DNA of 64,000 nucleotides from Candidatus Eremiobacterota bacterium (GTDB lineage Bacteria > Vulcanimicrobiota > Vulcanimicrobiia > Vulcanimicrobiales > Vulcanimicrobiaceae), in the NCBI GenBank assembly GCA_019235885.1, contig JAFAKB010000080.1, positions 1 to 64,000 of the forward strand, read 5' to 3'. Both the position numbers and the translations under genes were made by a program. The number at the start of each line of letters is the position of its first letter. Position 1 is the first letter of the stretch. Shown in pieces: positions 50,906 to 59,608 of the stretch. The notes below the pieces were generated by a model. That model was not told where the DNA came from and did no database searches. It saw nothing but the letters and a program-made list of their open reading frames with translations.

Positions 50906-51612
50906 TCAGAACCATCCTGAGGGCTTCCGAATTGTCCCGTCGGCGTCGGCCAGCGTGGGCGGGAATTGGCATAGGGCGACATCGCTTTGCGGACCGTCCG
51001 AGCCGATGTCCCGCCGGAACTTGGCAACCTTTCGCAACTCTATGCTGGGGTGCGCCCGACGCGGCCGGCTTCCCGGTTGCTGCAGCCTCGCGGAGAATTC
51101 GCGATCGCATGTCGCCTGCGTGTGCGGATTCAGTACGCCGACACCAAGCCCTAGTTCATGTCTCACCATGCGCAACGGCTCGACGAGATCGGAATCGTTG
51201 GAGATTACAACCGCCTGTTCGTAGTCGTTGCGGAAACCGTCCAGCAACATCCAAGACGCGAGGTTGACGTCGGAGCCCTTTTCTTCCGTTTTGATCACTT
51301 CAACGGTTCGAGGTGAACCGGGGGCTGGATCGGCAACGCGCATTCGGACTCGGCTTTCCAAGAAGCGCCCGAAGTGGATGGATGTTCCGGCACGGTTTGA
51401 AGAGCGCGAAGGTAAAAACGCTGTCGCTGCACTTTGTTCGGGTCTTGCCGTCCGCCGGCGGTCTCCGCGGTGAAGTAGCGTATTCGATTGACGACGACCC
51501 ACGACGGCAAGAGACGGCGACAGAGGGCAGCGATGTCGAGCCACTTGTATGGCGTGCCTTTGACGGCTCCGTAATAAAGGTTGAAGCCGTCTACGTAAAT
51601 GTTCGTGCGAAT
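50906..51612 (-). pseudogene. NYN-domain ribonuclease-like gene, frameshifted
   Basis: Two reading frames together give a complete NYN-domain protein (PIN-like fold). Frame one, from an ATT at 51612, reads IRTNIYVDGFNLYYGAVKG and continues through the VPEHP codons. Frame two then reads IHFGRFLESRVRMRVADP, EEKGSDVNLASWMLLDGF, QAVVISNDSDLVEPLRMV and ends DGTIRKPSGWF. The switch near 51376-51384 fits loss of one base. The start codon also appears lost: a TGA lies two codons before the ATT and no ATG/GTG is available. The conserved acids (VDGFN, KGSDVN, SNDSDL) remain. The gene lies inside the box cluster with a lower GC content than its flanks, suggesting transfer. A sequencing error is the alternative. 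Confidence 0.75.
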
Positions 51613-51731
51613 GCTTCACCACCCGGAAAAAGCAAGACCGCCTTGCGGCGGCCTGCACCCTCTCGCCGAAGCTTGAGGGGGGATCACGGCGTCATCCTAG
51701 CGGCACAATTCCTCGCCGTCAATACCCAAGT

Positions 51732-52613
51732 TCATACGGACCCTTTCGCCGGCGCGGCCGCGACGAGTAACTCGAGCGCCTCGCTCGCGGGCTTGCCGCT
51801 CGTGTCGACTTCGGCGTCGGCGCGGCGGTAGAGCGGCTCGCGGCCGGTGAGGATGCGCTGGAGGTCGGCCATCGACTCGCGGTTGCCGGCCATCGGGCGC
51901 ATGTCACCTTGTGCGACGACTCGCTCCATGTGCTCGGCCGGCGCAGCTTTGAGCCAGATCGTGTAGCAGGCGGCGAGGAGGCGCTCGTACGTCGCCGGCT
52001 CCGAGACGATGCTCCCGCCGGTCGCGAGCACGAAGCGCGGGCGCTCCTCGATGATCCGGTCGAGGCAGCGGCGCTCCATCCGGCGGAACCCGGCCTGGCC
52101 GTAGAAATCGAAGATCGTCGCCAGCGAGACCCCGCTCTCGCGCTCGATTTCGCGGTCCAACTCGATGAACGGGACGCCGAGGCGTTCGGCGAGCGCTGAG
52201 CCGAGCGTCGTCTTCCCGGCACCGCGCAGCCCGGTCAGCGCGATGCGCCGCGCGCGCGCCTCGGCGTCCACCGCGCCGAACGACTTCAGCAGCAGCGCGT
52301 GCGCTTCGCCGAGCTGTTCGGGGCCGAGCCGGCGCAGCAGCTCGACGGCTTGCGTCAACTCAGCCGGATCGTCCGGCGCGTCGGCGATCAGTGCCTGAAG
52401 CGGGACGTCGAGCGCGCGGGCGATCCGGCGCAGGATCGCCAGCGAGGCGTTCCCCTGGCCGGTTTCGAGCTGGGCGAGGTAGCGCTCCGAGACACCGGAG
52501 TCTTTGGCGAGGATCTTGCGCGTCATGCCGCGCCGCGCCCGCAGCTCGCGCACGCGGTCCCCGAGGGCTGAGAGGAAGGCGCCGTCGTCGTGGGCGGTCG
52601 AGTGCACTATCAC
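51732..52613 (-). CDS. boxR: BoxR/BzdR-type regulator: XRE helix-turn-helix plus shikimate-kinase-like domain
   Basis: About 293 residues. The N-terminal XRE HTH (FLSALGDRVRELRARRGMTR, SGVSERYLAQLETGQGNASL) is joined to a shikimate-kinase-like domain: P-loop GLRGAGKTTLGSALAERLG near residue 140 and ELDREIERESGVSLATIFDF, RRMERRCLDRIIEE. This two-domain form is specific for BoxR/BzdR repressors, which release DNA on binding benzoyl-CoA. GTG 52613 is preferred because a promoter with -10 TATAGT at 52636-52641 lies upstream of it; GTG 52637 would start before the transcript does, and GTG 52607 is another option. Confidence 0.92.
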   Translation of the reverse strand: MIVHSTAHDDGAFLSALGDRVRELRARRGMTRKILAKDSGVSERYLAQLETGQGNASLAILRRIARALDVPLQALIADAPDDPAELTQAVELLRRLGPEQLGEAHALLLKSFGAVDAEARARRIALTGLRGAGKTTLGSALAERLGVPFIELDREIERESGVSLATIFDFYGQAGFRRMERRCLDRIIEERPRFVLATGGSIVSEPATYERLLAACYTIWLKAAPAEHMERVVAQGDMRPMAGNRESMADLQRILTGREPLYRRADAEVDTSGKPASEALELLVAAAPAKGSV

Positions 52614-52664
52614 GCTTGCGAAGTCTCTCGCATGCACTATAATGCGTAGACGGCCCGAAGTCCA
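52602..52664 (-). promoter_or_regulatory. boxR promoter and BoxR-like operator pair
   Basis: Minus-strand TGGACT (52659-52664), 17-base spacer, TATAGT (52636-52641). Two sites TATAGTGCATGC (52630-52641) and GATAGTGCAC (52602-52611) match those at boxC. The first covers the -10 element and the second lies at the boxR start, as expected for autoregulation. The divergent hydrolase gene may share this control. Confidence 0.6.
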
Positions 52665-52731
52665 GGCCCTGCCCGTGCGTCGACTCCGGAGGCTTTCCTA
52701 TGATCGCCGTATCGCTGCTCGTCCCGCAAGG

Positions 52732-53538
52732 ATGAGAGAGAACCTCGCCGGCTCAAGCGCCGTAGGCGATGTCGTGATCGACGGCAAGCGGCTCGAGATC
52801 GTGCGCTACGACGGCGATCCGCCGCGCCCGACCATCGTCATGCTGCACGAAGGGCTCGGCTCGGTCTCGCTGTGGCGCGACTTCCCGCAACGCATTTGCG
52901 AACGCACCGGCTGCACGGTGATCGCATACTCGCGGTACGGCTACGGCCGCTCCGACGTGCTCCGGGAAAAGCGCGAGCCGGACTACATGCACCGCGAAGG
53001 CGAAGTCGTGCTGCCGCAGCTGCTGGAGCAGCTCGGGGTCGAATGCCCGATTCTCTTCGGGCACAGCGACGGAGCGTCGATCGCGCTGATCTTCGCGGGC
53101 ACGCATTCCGACGCGGTGCGTGCGCTGGTGCTCGAGGCGCCGCACGTCTTCGTCGAAGAGATCAGCGTCCGCAGCATCGCCGCCGCGAAGAACGCGTACG
53201 CGACGACCGATCTTCCGGCGAAGCTTGCGCGCCACCACACCGACGCCGGCGCGACGTTCTACGGGTGGAACGACATCTGGCTCGACCCGCGCTTTCGTGA
53301 CTGGAACATCGAATCGTACGCGGCGCGCGTGCGCTGTCCGGTGCTGCTGATCCAGGGCGACGCCGACGAATACGGCACGACTGCACAGCTCGACGCCATC
53401 GAGGCCGCCGTGCCGGGCGCGCAGCGGCTGATGGTGCCGGGCGTCGGCCACAGCCCCCACCGCGACGCGCCCGAGCCGGTGATCGAGCGAGTCGCCAGCT
53501 TCGTCCGGGATCGAGAAGGTCCGGTCGGTCCTCCCTAG
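52732..53538 (+). CDS. Alpha/beta hydrolase next to boxR
   Basis: A 268-residue alpha/beta hydrolase. Oxyanion segment MLHEGLGSVSLWRDFPQRIC near residue 37, nucleophile elbow LFGHSDGASIAL (GHSDG) near 102, acid IQGDADEYG near 205 and histidine VPGVGHSPHRDAP near 235. It is divergent from boxR and probably under the same control. Hydrolases of this kind occur in box clusters, where they may act on ring-opened CoA products (inference). ATG 52732 has AAGG upstream; earlier in-frame ATGs lie inside boxR and its promoter. Confidence 0.87.
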   Translation: MRENLAGSSAVGDVVIDGKRLEIVRYDGDPPRPTIVMLHEGLGSVSLWRDFPQRICERTGCTVIAYSRYGYGRSDVLREKREPDYMHREGEVVLPQLLEQLGVECPILFGHSDGASIALIFAGTHSDAVRALVLEAPHVFVEEISVRSIAAAKNAYATTDLPAKLARHHTDAGATFYGWNDIWLDPRFRDWNIESYAARVRCPVLLIQGDADEYGTTAQLDAIEAAVPGAQRLMVPGVGHSPHRDAPEPVIERVASFVRDREGPVGPP

Positions 53539-53610
53539 AAGGCGAGCATGAGCCCGGCGCGGATCCGTTATCCGTCGCGCCGCCGTGCATCCGAGAAATG
53601 GGGGTGAATC

Positions 53611-55521
53611 GTGGTTCAACTCGGTGCTTCTGGAGCGGCAGCGCCGGCCGCGACACCGTCGCCTGCCCCGGCGCCGTCAACCGCGCGCGTCGCGTCCGAT
53701 TTGTACGAGCCGAAGATCGAGTATCCGCAGCCGGCGAATCGGCCGCTCCAAGTGTACGCGTTCGATCCGACGCTGGGCCGCCATCTCGGCAACGTGATGA
53801 CGATCAACGTCCGTTATGAGCCGCTGCAGCCGGGGCCTGTCGGCTCGCGCATCGCCGTCGTCGACTACGACGGCTCGACCAAAAAGTTCAACCTTCCCGT
53901 TGCGCTCGACGATCCGAAGGTTCTGATCCGCGGCGGTCTCGACCCGACCGAGTTCGATCCGCGGTTTCACCAGCAGATGGTCTACGCGGTCGCGACGGAG
54001 ACGCTCGAGCGCTTCGAGGCGGCGCTCGGCCGGCGGATTCACTGGCGGTACCCGCCCGATCCGAAGGACCCGACCAAGTCGGCCCCGCGGAGCCTGAACC
54101 GTTTGTATCTGTTCCCGCACGCGATGGTGCAGGCGAACGCGTTCTACAGCCCCGACGTGCACGGGATCTTGTTCGGGTACTTCCGCGCCGACGACGCTAC
54201 CGACGCACAGGTCGTGCCGGGCCAAACGATCTTCACCTGCCTTTCGCACGACATCGTCGCGCATGAAACCACGCACGCGATCGTCGACGGGATCCGGGAC
54301 CATTTCATGGAGCCGACCAACATCGACGTACCGGCGTTCCACGAGGCCTTCGCGGACCTCGCCGCGCTGTTCCGCCATTTCGCGCATCGTGAAGTCCTGC
54401 TGCACACGCTGCAGCGGACCGGCGGCCGCCTCTACGAGTCGACACTGCGGTCCGACGCCCCGAGCTCCTCGCCGGCGCCCGACGGAAGTGCCGCCCCGGC
54501 GCAGATCCAAGCGCAGATCGCGCAAGACAATCCGTTGATCGAGCTGGCGCGCCAGTTCGGGCAGGTCGCAGGTCTGCGCGGCGGGCTGCGCAGCGCGCTC
54601 GGCACGCCTGCGAACTCCCAGGAGCTCAAGACGAAGACGGAGCCGCACGCCCGCGGCTCCATCTTGATCGCCGCCGTGTTCGATGCGTACTTCTCCGTCT
54701 ATACACAGCGGACGGCCGACCTGTTCCGCGTCTATCGCGCGGGGGGCGGGCCGGACAATCCCGTCGATCTGCCCGGGCCGCTCGCGACGCTGCTCGCCGC
54801 CGAGGCGAGCCGGATCGCAGAGCTTTTCTTCTCGGTCTGCGCGCGATCGCTCGACTATTGCCCGCCGATCGACATCACGTTCGGCGACTTTCTGCGCGCG
54901 CTGATCACTGCGGACCTTGATCTGTACCCGAGCGACTCCTACGGCGTGCGCGACGCCGTGATGCAGGCGTTCCGCTCGCGCGGGATCGTGCCGGAAGACG
55001 CCGGGTTCTTCTCCGAGGACGCGCTGCGCTGGCCGGACGTCAATTCCGACGTGTTGCCGGCGGTCGACGGGCTCATCTTCGGCGATCCGAACGGCCTCAC
55101 GGGGAACGAAAAGAAGCATAACGGCGACGTCCTGCGGGCCTACGCGAGCGCGCAAGCGGCGAAGCTCGGCTTCGGCGACGGGGACATCTCGGTGCCGTCG
55201 TTCCACCCGACGTTCCGGACCGACGAGGACGGCCGGCTCAAGATCGACATGGTCGTCGAGATCGTCGAAACCGAAAAGACGACTCCGCAGGCGCCGAAAG
55301 ACCCGCAGGCTCCGCCCCCGCCGACGCGGTCCGGCGCTACGCTGATCATCGCAAAGGCGCCCGTCGGCGACGAAAAGGACGAGAAGCCGTCCGAAGTGCG
55401 CTATGCGATCGTCAAGCATTTGAATCCGAGCGGCGACGCGCGCCGCGACGCAGCGGCTGCGCTCGGCCTGACCGATGCGAACGGCCGCATCGACTTCAAC
55501 GCCCTTCACGGTGGAGTGTAG
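53611..55521 (+). CDS. Gluzincin-type metallopeptidase of unknown role
   Basis: A 636-residue protein with a zinc-peptidase site: HDIVAHETTHAIVDGIRDHF near residues 213-232 (HExxH) and a downstream glutamate in VPAFHEAFADLAALFRHF near 250 that would be the third ligand, as in M4-like gluzincins. The N-terminal 30 residues are Ala/Pro-rich. The C-terminal 170 residues (from about 465) form a separate domain (LRAYASAQAAKLGFGDGDIS, TLIIAKAPVGDEKDEKPSEV). No signal peptide is clear. GTG 53611 has a G-rich stretch before it. The MBL-fold gene starts 3 bases after its stop, so the two act together. Substrate unknown. Confidence 0.78.
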   Translation: MVQLGASGAAAPAATPSPAPAPSTARVASDLYEPKIEYPQPANRPLQVYAFDPTLGRHLGNVMTINVRYEPLQPGPVGSRIAVVDYDGSTKKFNLPVALDDPKVLIRGGLDPTEFDPRFHQQMVYAVATETLERFEAALGRRIHWRYPPDPKDPTKSAPRSLNRLYLFPHAMVQANAFYSPDVHGILFGYFRADDATDAQVVPGQTIFTCLSHDIVAHETTHAIVDGIRDHFMEPTNIDVPAFHEAFADLAALFRHFAHREVLLHTLQRTGGRLYESTLRSDAPSSSPAPDGSAAPAQIQAQIAQDNPLIELARQFGQVAGLRGGLRSALGTPANSQELKTKTEPHARGSILIAAVFDAYFSVYTQRTADLFRVYRAGGGPDNPVDLPGPLATLLAAEASRIAELFFSVCARSLDYCPPIDITFGDFLRALITADLDLYPSDSYGVRDAVMQAFRSRGIVPEDAGFFSEDALRWPDVNSDVLPAVDGLIFGDPNGLTGNEKKHNGDVLRAYASAQAAKLGFGDGDISVPSFHPTFRTDEDGRLKIDMVVEIVETEKTTPQAPKDPQAPPPPTRSGATLIIAKAPVGDEKDEKPSEVRYAIVKHLNPSGDARRDAAAALGLTDANGRIDFNALHGGV

Positions 55522-55524
55522 GTC

Positions 55525-57156
55525 ATGACGAAGCACAAAAGCTCGAAGAAGCGTTCCACCGCGAAGAAGCGTTCCACCGCGAAGAAGCGACCGGGCGCGA
55601 AGAAACGTTCGAGCGCGAAGAAACGCTCGAGCGCGAAGAAGCGCTCGAGTACGAAGAAACGAGCTTCGACGACAAAGAAGCGTCCGGCCGGAACACCGGC
55701 GAGCCGGAAGCCGACCCAGTCCACCGGAACGCCGGGAATCCCGACGGCGACGGAAAGTCCGACCCCAACTCAAACTCCCACGCCCCCGACGGCGGTGCCA
55801 ACTCCGCAGCCGGGGTCCGGTCAGGCGAATCGGACCGGCGGGTCGGCCGGGATTCGGATTCGCATGTACCGCGTCGGTTTCGGTGACTTCTTTCTCATGA
55901 CGCTGACCGGGTCGGACGGCATTGCGCGGCACATCCTGGTCGACTGCGGCGTGCACGCTGCGAACCTCGGAAGCATCAGCACGGCGATCGATCAGCTGAG
56001 AAAGGACACCGGTGGTCAGCTGGCGCTGATCATCATGACCCACCGGCACGCCGATCACATCTCGGGCTTCGGGGTCGGCGCGGACGTCTTCAAGACGTTC
56101 ACCGTCGAGCGCGTCTGGATGTCGTACTTCGAGAACCCGAACGACCCGGACGCCGCAAAGTTCCAAGCGGCCCTCACCGCGGTAGCGGAACAACTGAAAG
56201 CACCGCTGGCGCAAGCGGCGGCGCAGGACGCGGACAACGCGCAATACCAGCAGATGGCCGCCAACATCACCGGCGATCCCTCCATGGGCGGGGGGAACGC
56301 GGCGGCGCTGAAAACGTTGCACGGGGGGTTTGCCAACACGGCTCCGGTCGACTTCTATGAAGCCGGTCAGACGCCGACGCTCCCCGACTCGCTCGTCAAG
56401 GCCGGTCTGACCGCGCAGATCCTCGGCCCGCCGCGAGATAAAGACCTGATCGCGATCGTGGACAACAAGGCGCATCAGTACCTCGCCGGCAACGTCGACG
56501 ACGGCGCTGCGCCCGCGCGGCTCAGCCCGAGGTTCGAGGGGACGAAAGCCGACTACCCGGACGACGCGTTCGCGCTGTTCTCGGCCGCCCAGATCGAGGA
56601 CCTCATCGGCGGCAACCAGCCGAGCCTCCACATCGCAATGGCGGCGAAAGCCGACAACACGATCAACAACCAGAGCCTGGTCGTGCTCTTCACCTTCAAC
56701 GGGAAGACGCTGCTCTTTCCGGGCGACGCGCAATGGGGGAACTGGGACAACTGGCTGTTCGGCAGCGCCCAGCAGGGCAACGACCCGCAGCTCAGCGCGA
56801 CCGCCAAAGAGATCCTCGGCAAGCTCGACTTCTACAAGGTCGGTCACCACGGAAGCACCAACGCCAACCCGAAAGACGCGGTGACGGCGCTCCGCAAAGG
56901 CGTCGTCGCGATGTGCTCGACCGAGCCCGGCGCGTACGGCAGCGTGAAGAACAACTCCGAGGTGCCGCGCGGCCCACTGATGGTCGCGCTCAAGGCGCAA
57001 ACGAACGATCAGCTTGCCCGTGCCGACATGGTTCAGCTCACCGCGGCGGAAAATACCAGCGGCAAGGCGGTCCCGCCGACGCAAGGCGTCGGGGCCGTGC
57101 CTCAGATCTTCAAGACCGGACCGAACAACGACCTCTACATCGACTACGAGATGTAG
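55525..57156 (+). CDS. MBL-fold hydrolase with Lys/Arg-Ser repeat N-terminus (ComEC-like domain)
   Basis: A 543-residue protein. The first 55 residues are six-residue KKRSSA-type repeats, strongly basic and histone-H1-like. A Pro/Thr-rich linker follows (about 65-100), then a metallo-beta-lactamase domain: VGFGDFFLMTLTGSDG, LVDCGVHAANLG, the metal motif MTHRHADHISGFG near residue 175, FPGDAQWGNWDN near 400, YKVGHHGSTNANPKDA near 438. The site order is that of ComEC/Rec2 and related phosphodiesterases. The basic tail suggests binding to nucleic acid or acidic polymers (inference). Forms an operon with the peptidase. Confidence 0.83.
   Translation: MTKHKSSKKRSTAKKRSTAKKRPGAKKRSSAKKRSSAKKRSSTKKRASTTKKRPAGTPASRKPTQSTGTPGIPTATESPTPTQTPTPPTAVPTPQPGSGQANRTGGSAGIRIRMYRVGFGDFFLMTLTGSDGIARHILVDCGVHAANLGSISTAIDQLRKDTGGQLALIIMTHRHADHISGFGVGADVFKTFTVERVWMSYFENPNDPDAAKFQAALTAVAEQLKAPLAQAAAQDADNAQYQQMAANITGDPSMGGGNAAALKTLHGGFANTAPVDFYEAGQTPTLPDSLVKAGLTAQILGPPRDKDLIAIVDNKAHQYLAGNVDDGAAPARLSPRFEGTKADYPDDAFALFSAAQIEDLIGGNQPSLHIAMAAKADNTINNQSLVVLFTFNGKTLLFPGDAQWGNWDNWLFGSAQQGNDPQLSATAKEILGKLDFYKVGHHGSTNANPKDAVTALRKGVVAMCSTEPGAYGSVKNNSEVPRGPLMVALKAQTNDQLARADMVQLTAAENTSGKAVPPTQGVGAVPQIFKTGPNNDLYIDYEM
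55555..55662 (+). repeat. Six tandem 18-bp repeats encoding the Lys-rich tail
   Basis: Six consecutive 18-base units, each coding for a variant of S-S/T-A-K-K-R (residues 11-46 of the MBL protein). Third-base changes distinguish the units, so the repeat is not a recent slippage copy, yet unit number could still vary between strains. Confidence 0.8.
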
Positions 57157-57159
57157 CGC

Positions 57160-58026
57160 TCAGGGCGGCGTCGCGTAGAGCAGCGGCAACACGACGCGGT
57201 AGGCCCGGCGCGCGAGCGCGCCGGGCCGCAGCGGCTCGATGACGTCGTGCGAGGGCGGGAGCCCGGTGATGCGGTGGTGCTCGATCCGCGCCGCGCCGTG
57301 TGCAGTCCATGCGCGCTCGAGCGCGCGCGCCGCGACGTTGTTGACGGCGGTCTCGCTCGCGTTGGTGACGATCGTTATCCGCTTCGTGCGCGGCGGGGCG
57401 ACTCGCGCGATCCCGAGCAGCCCGGTCGCGATCCCGAGCGACTCGGCGATGGCGTGCGTCGGAAAGCGCGGATAACCGTGGTCGGGCATGTGCCGCTCGC
57501 GGCGGATCGGGTCCCACCACAAGAAGACGTTGGGGAGGCGGTGCAGCACGCGGGCGAGCGCGGTCGTCGCGCCGTGCGGGAGACACGCGACGCCCAGAAA
57601 CGGCGCAATCGCAAGCGCGTGGTCGAACGTTTCGTGCTGCGCGAGCCACAGCGCGAGCAGCCCGCCGAGCGAAAATCCGGCGACGGTCACCGACGTTCCC
57701 AGCCCGCGCGCGATCGCAAGCGCTTCGCCGGCCGCCTCGACGAGCTGGTGCGCGCGCACTTCTCGAAGTTGCGGAGTCAGCCGGTCGCGCGCGCCGTGGC
57801 CCGGCAGCCGCGGCACGAGCACGGTGTCGCCGCATTGGTGGAGCCGGTGCGCGAGCGCGGCGCACTGCATCGGGCTCGCGGTCAGTCCATGCAGGAGCAC
57901 CACCGCGCGGCGCGTCGGCGCGCCGTGATGGAGCAGCTTCGTTCCGCCGCGCGCGTGGATCGACTCGTCGTCGCGCTGCGCCAGCGCTTCGCAGCGCCGC
58001 AGGGCCGCCGCATAGTCAGGCTGCAC
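57160..58026 (-). CDS. Alpha/beta hydrolase (carboxylesterase/lysophospholipase-like)
   Basis: A 288-residue hydrolase. Oxyanion region VVLLHGLTASPMQCAALAHR, elbow VAGFSLGGLLALWLAQH (GFSLG) near residue 118, C-terminal histidine in ITGLPPSHDVIEPL. The family covers monoacylglycerol lipases and esterases. GTG 58026 overlaps the AMP-ligase stop by 11 bases; it is the last gene of the six-gene operon and ends 3 bases from the convergent MBL gene. A lipid ester substrate is inferred from its neighbours. Confidence 0.85.
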   Translation of the reverse strand: MQPDYAAALRRCEALAQRDDESIHARGGTKLLHHGAPTRRAVVLLHGLTASPMQCAALAHRLHQCGDTVLVPRLPGHGARDRLTPQLREVRAHQLVEAAGEALAIARGLGTSVTVAGFSLGGLLALWLAQHETFDHALAIAPFLGVACLPHGATTALARVLHRLPNVFLWWDPIRRERHMPDHGYPRFPTHAIAESLGIATGLLGIARVAPPRTKRITIVTNASETAVNNVAARALERAWTAHGAARIEHHRITGLPPSHDVIEPLRPGALARRAYRVVLPLLYATPP

Positions 58027-59608
58027 GCGTGAACCGGCGGACCAGACGCTGCAGCGCCGCGTAGTCGACTTTCGCGTTGTGGCGCGGGTCGACCGGGACC
58101 GGCGCGCTGACGACGCGGTCGATCTGCGCGAAGGCGACCGCCGCGCGCACCGCGCGCTCGTCGATCGCATGTCCGGCGAGCGGCTCGACGACCAGCACGC
58201 GCGCGCCGTCCGCCGCGGCGAGCGCGCTGTGCGCGATCCCCGGCAGATACGAGAGCGCGCACTCGACGCGCAGCGGCTCCAGCGTGCCGCGCGCGTCGTC
58301 GATCCGGCCGGCCGCGCGGCCGACCAGCCACAGCCGCCCGCGCGCGTCCCGGTAGCCGAGGTCCCCGGTGCGGTGCCAGATGCGCGCGCCGGCGCGGATC
58401 TTCGTCGTCGCGTCGGCACCGCGGTCGAGGTAGTGCTCGACGACGTGCGGCCCGCAGACGACGATCTCGCCGACGGCGTTCGGCGGGAGCGCGCGGCGTT
58501 CGACGTCGTCGTCGTGCGGAAACGGTCCGGTCACGGCGCCGCGCTCGGTCGCAACGATCGCGACGGTGCCGGGGCAGCATTCGACCCCGGCGAGCAAACC
58601 TGCGCCGCGGCGCATCGCTGCGTGATCGGCGGGGGTGACGTCGTCCGCGTCGAGCCGCGCGATCGGCTCCGCTTCGGTGCTGCCGTACGCGGCAACGATG
58701 CGCGCGTTCGGTGCGATTGCGCGCAGCGCGTCGACGAGCGGCGGCATCACCGGCGCGCCGCCGGAGGCGATGAAGCGCAGCGCCGGCAGCGTCTCATTGC
58801 GCGCACGAAGCACGGTAGCGAGGTTCGCGAGCAATGCCGGCGAGGCGACGATGCGCGCGACCCCGTGCGCGCGCATCGTCTCGGCGAGTCGTGCGGCGTC
58901 GACGCGGGCCGGACGGCGCAGGTCGACGTCCGGCAACAGGCACGTCGCGCCGGCCGCCAGCTCCGCGAGCAGCACGATCGGCATCGTGCACAGCGAGACC
59001 GCGCCGTCGAGCCGCAGCGCTTCCCCGAGCGCGGCGACTTGCGCGCGCGCGACGCCATGCGAGCGCATGAGCGCCTTCGACTCGCCGGTGCTGCCCGAGG
59101 TGAACGTCAGCATGGCAGGCTCGTCGTTGTGACGGGGCTCCAGCGTGCCGTCTGTGAGTGCGCGCCCGTGCGCGTTCGCGGCGTTTCGCGCATGCACGAC
59201 GTCGAATGCGAACGGCGCAGACGAGGTGGTCAGCAGAACGGCGCGGCGCACCGCGGGAATCGCGGCGAGCGCGGCCCAACCGAGTCCGCCGGCGAGCACG
59301 GCGCGCGGCGGATGCTGCGCGGCGCAGCGCGCGAGCGCGCGCAGGTCGGCGCCCGGCGGCGGAATCGCCGGCACGGCTCCGGCGCGCAGCATCCCGATCA
59401 ACGCGGCGTACAGCTCGATCCCGACCGAGTGAACGATCAGCACCGTTTCACCGGGACGCAGCCCGCGCGCGCGCAACGCGGCGGCGACGCGCGCGCTCGC
59501 CGCGTCGAGCTGCCCGTACGTCAGCTGCTTGCCGCTCCCCGCGTCGTGCAGCGCGACGCGCTGCGGGTGCACGGCGGCGCGGGCGCACAGGATCTCGGCG
59601 ACGTTCAC
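58016..59608 (-). CDS. AMP-binding acyl-CoA/acid ligase
   Basis: A 530-residue ANL-superfamily ligase. A3-type motif MLTFTSGSTGESKALMRSHG near residue 165, AYGSTEAEPIARLD near 309, WHRTGDLGYRDARGRLWLVG near 417 and a C-terminal lysine in PRHNAKVDYAALQRLV near 510. N-terminal part begins MNVAEILCARAAVHPQRVAL. It activates a carboxylic acid as acyl-AMP and then forms CoA or another ester. The operon context suggests a fatty acid, rather than benzoate, as substrate. Start overlaps the GNAT gene stop by 4 bases (ATGA). Confidence 0.88.
   Translation of the reverse strand: MNVAEILCARAAVHPQRVALHDAGSGKQLTYGQLDAASARVAAALRARGLRPGETVLIVHSVGIELYAALIGMLRAGAVPAIPPPGADLRALARCAAQHPPRAVLAGGLGWAALAAIPAVRRAVLLTTSSAPFAFDVVHARNAANAHGRALTDGTLEPRHNDEPAMLTFTSGSTGESKALMRSHGVARAQVAALGEALRLDGAVSLCTMPIVLLAELAAGATCLLPDVDLRRPARVDAARLAETMRAHGVARIVASPALLANLATVLRARNETLPALRFIASGGAPVMPPLVDALRAIAPNARIVAAYGSTEAEPIARLDADDVTPADHAAMRRGAGLLAGVECCPGTVAIVATERGAVTGPFPHDDDVERRALPPNAVGEIVVCGPHVVEHYLDRGADATTKIRAGARIWHRTGDLGYRDARGRLWLVGRAAGRIDDARGTLEPLRVECALSYLPGIAHSALAAADGARVLVVEPLAGHAIDERAVRAAVAFAQIDRVVSAPVPVDPRHNAKVDYAALQRLVRRFTRAA

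Noticed and set aside
53677-57084. Minus-strand open frame of about 1135 codons
   Set aside because: It is the mirror of the peptidase and MBL genes; its protein is Arg-rich with no family motifs, as expected for GC-rich antisense frames.
58016-59608. The missing benzoate-CoA ligase of the box pathway
   Set aside because: The ligase sits in the lipid-like operon and lacks features that would point to aromatic acids; linkage to boxB/boxC is weak.
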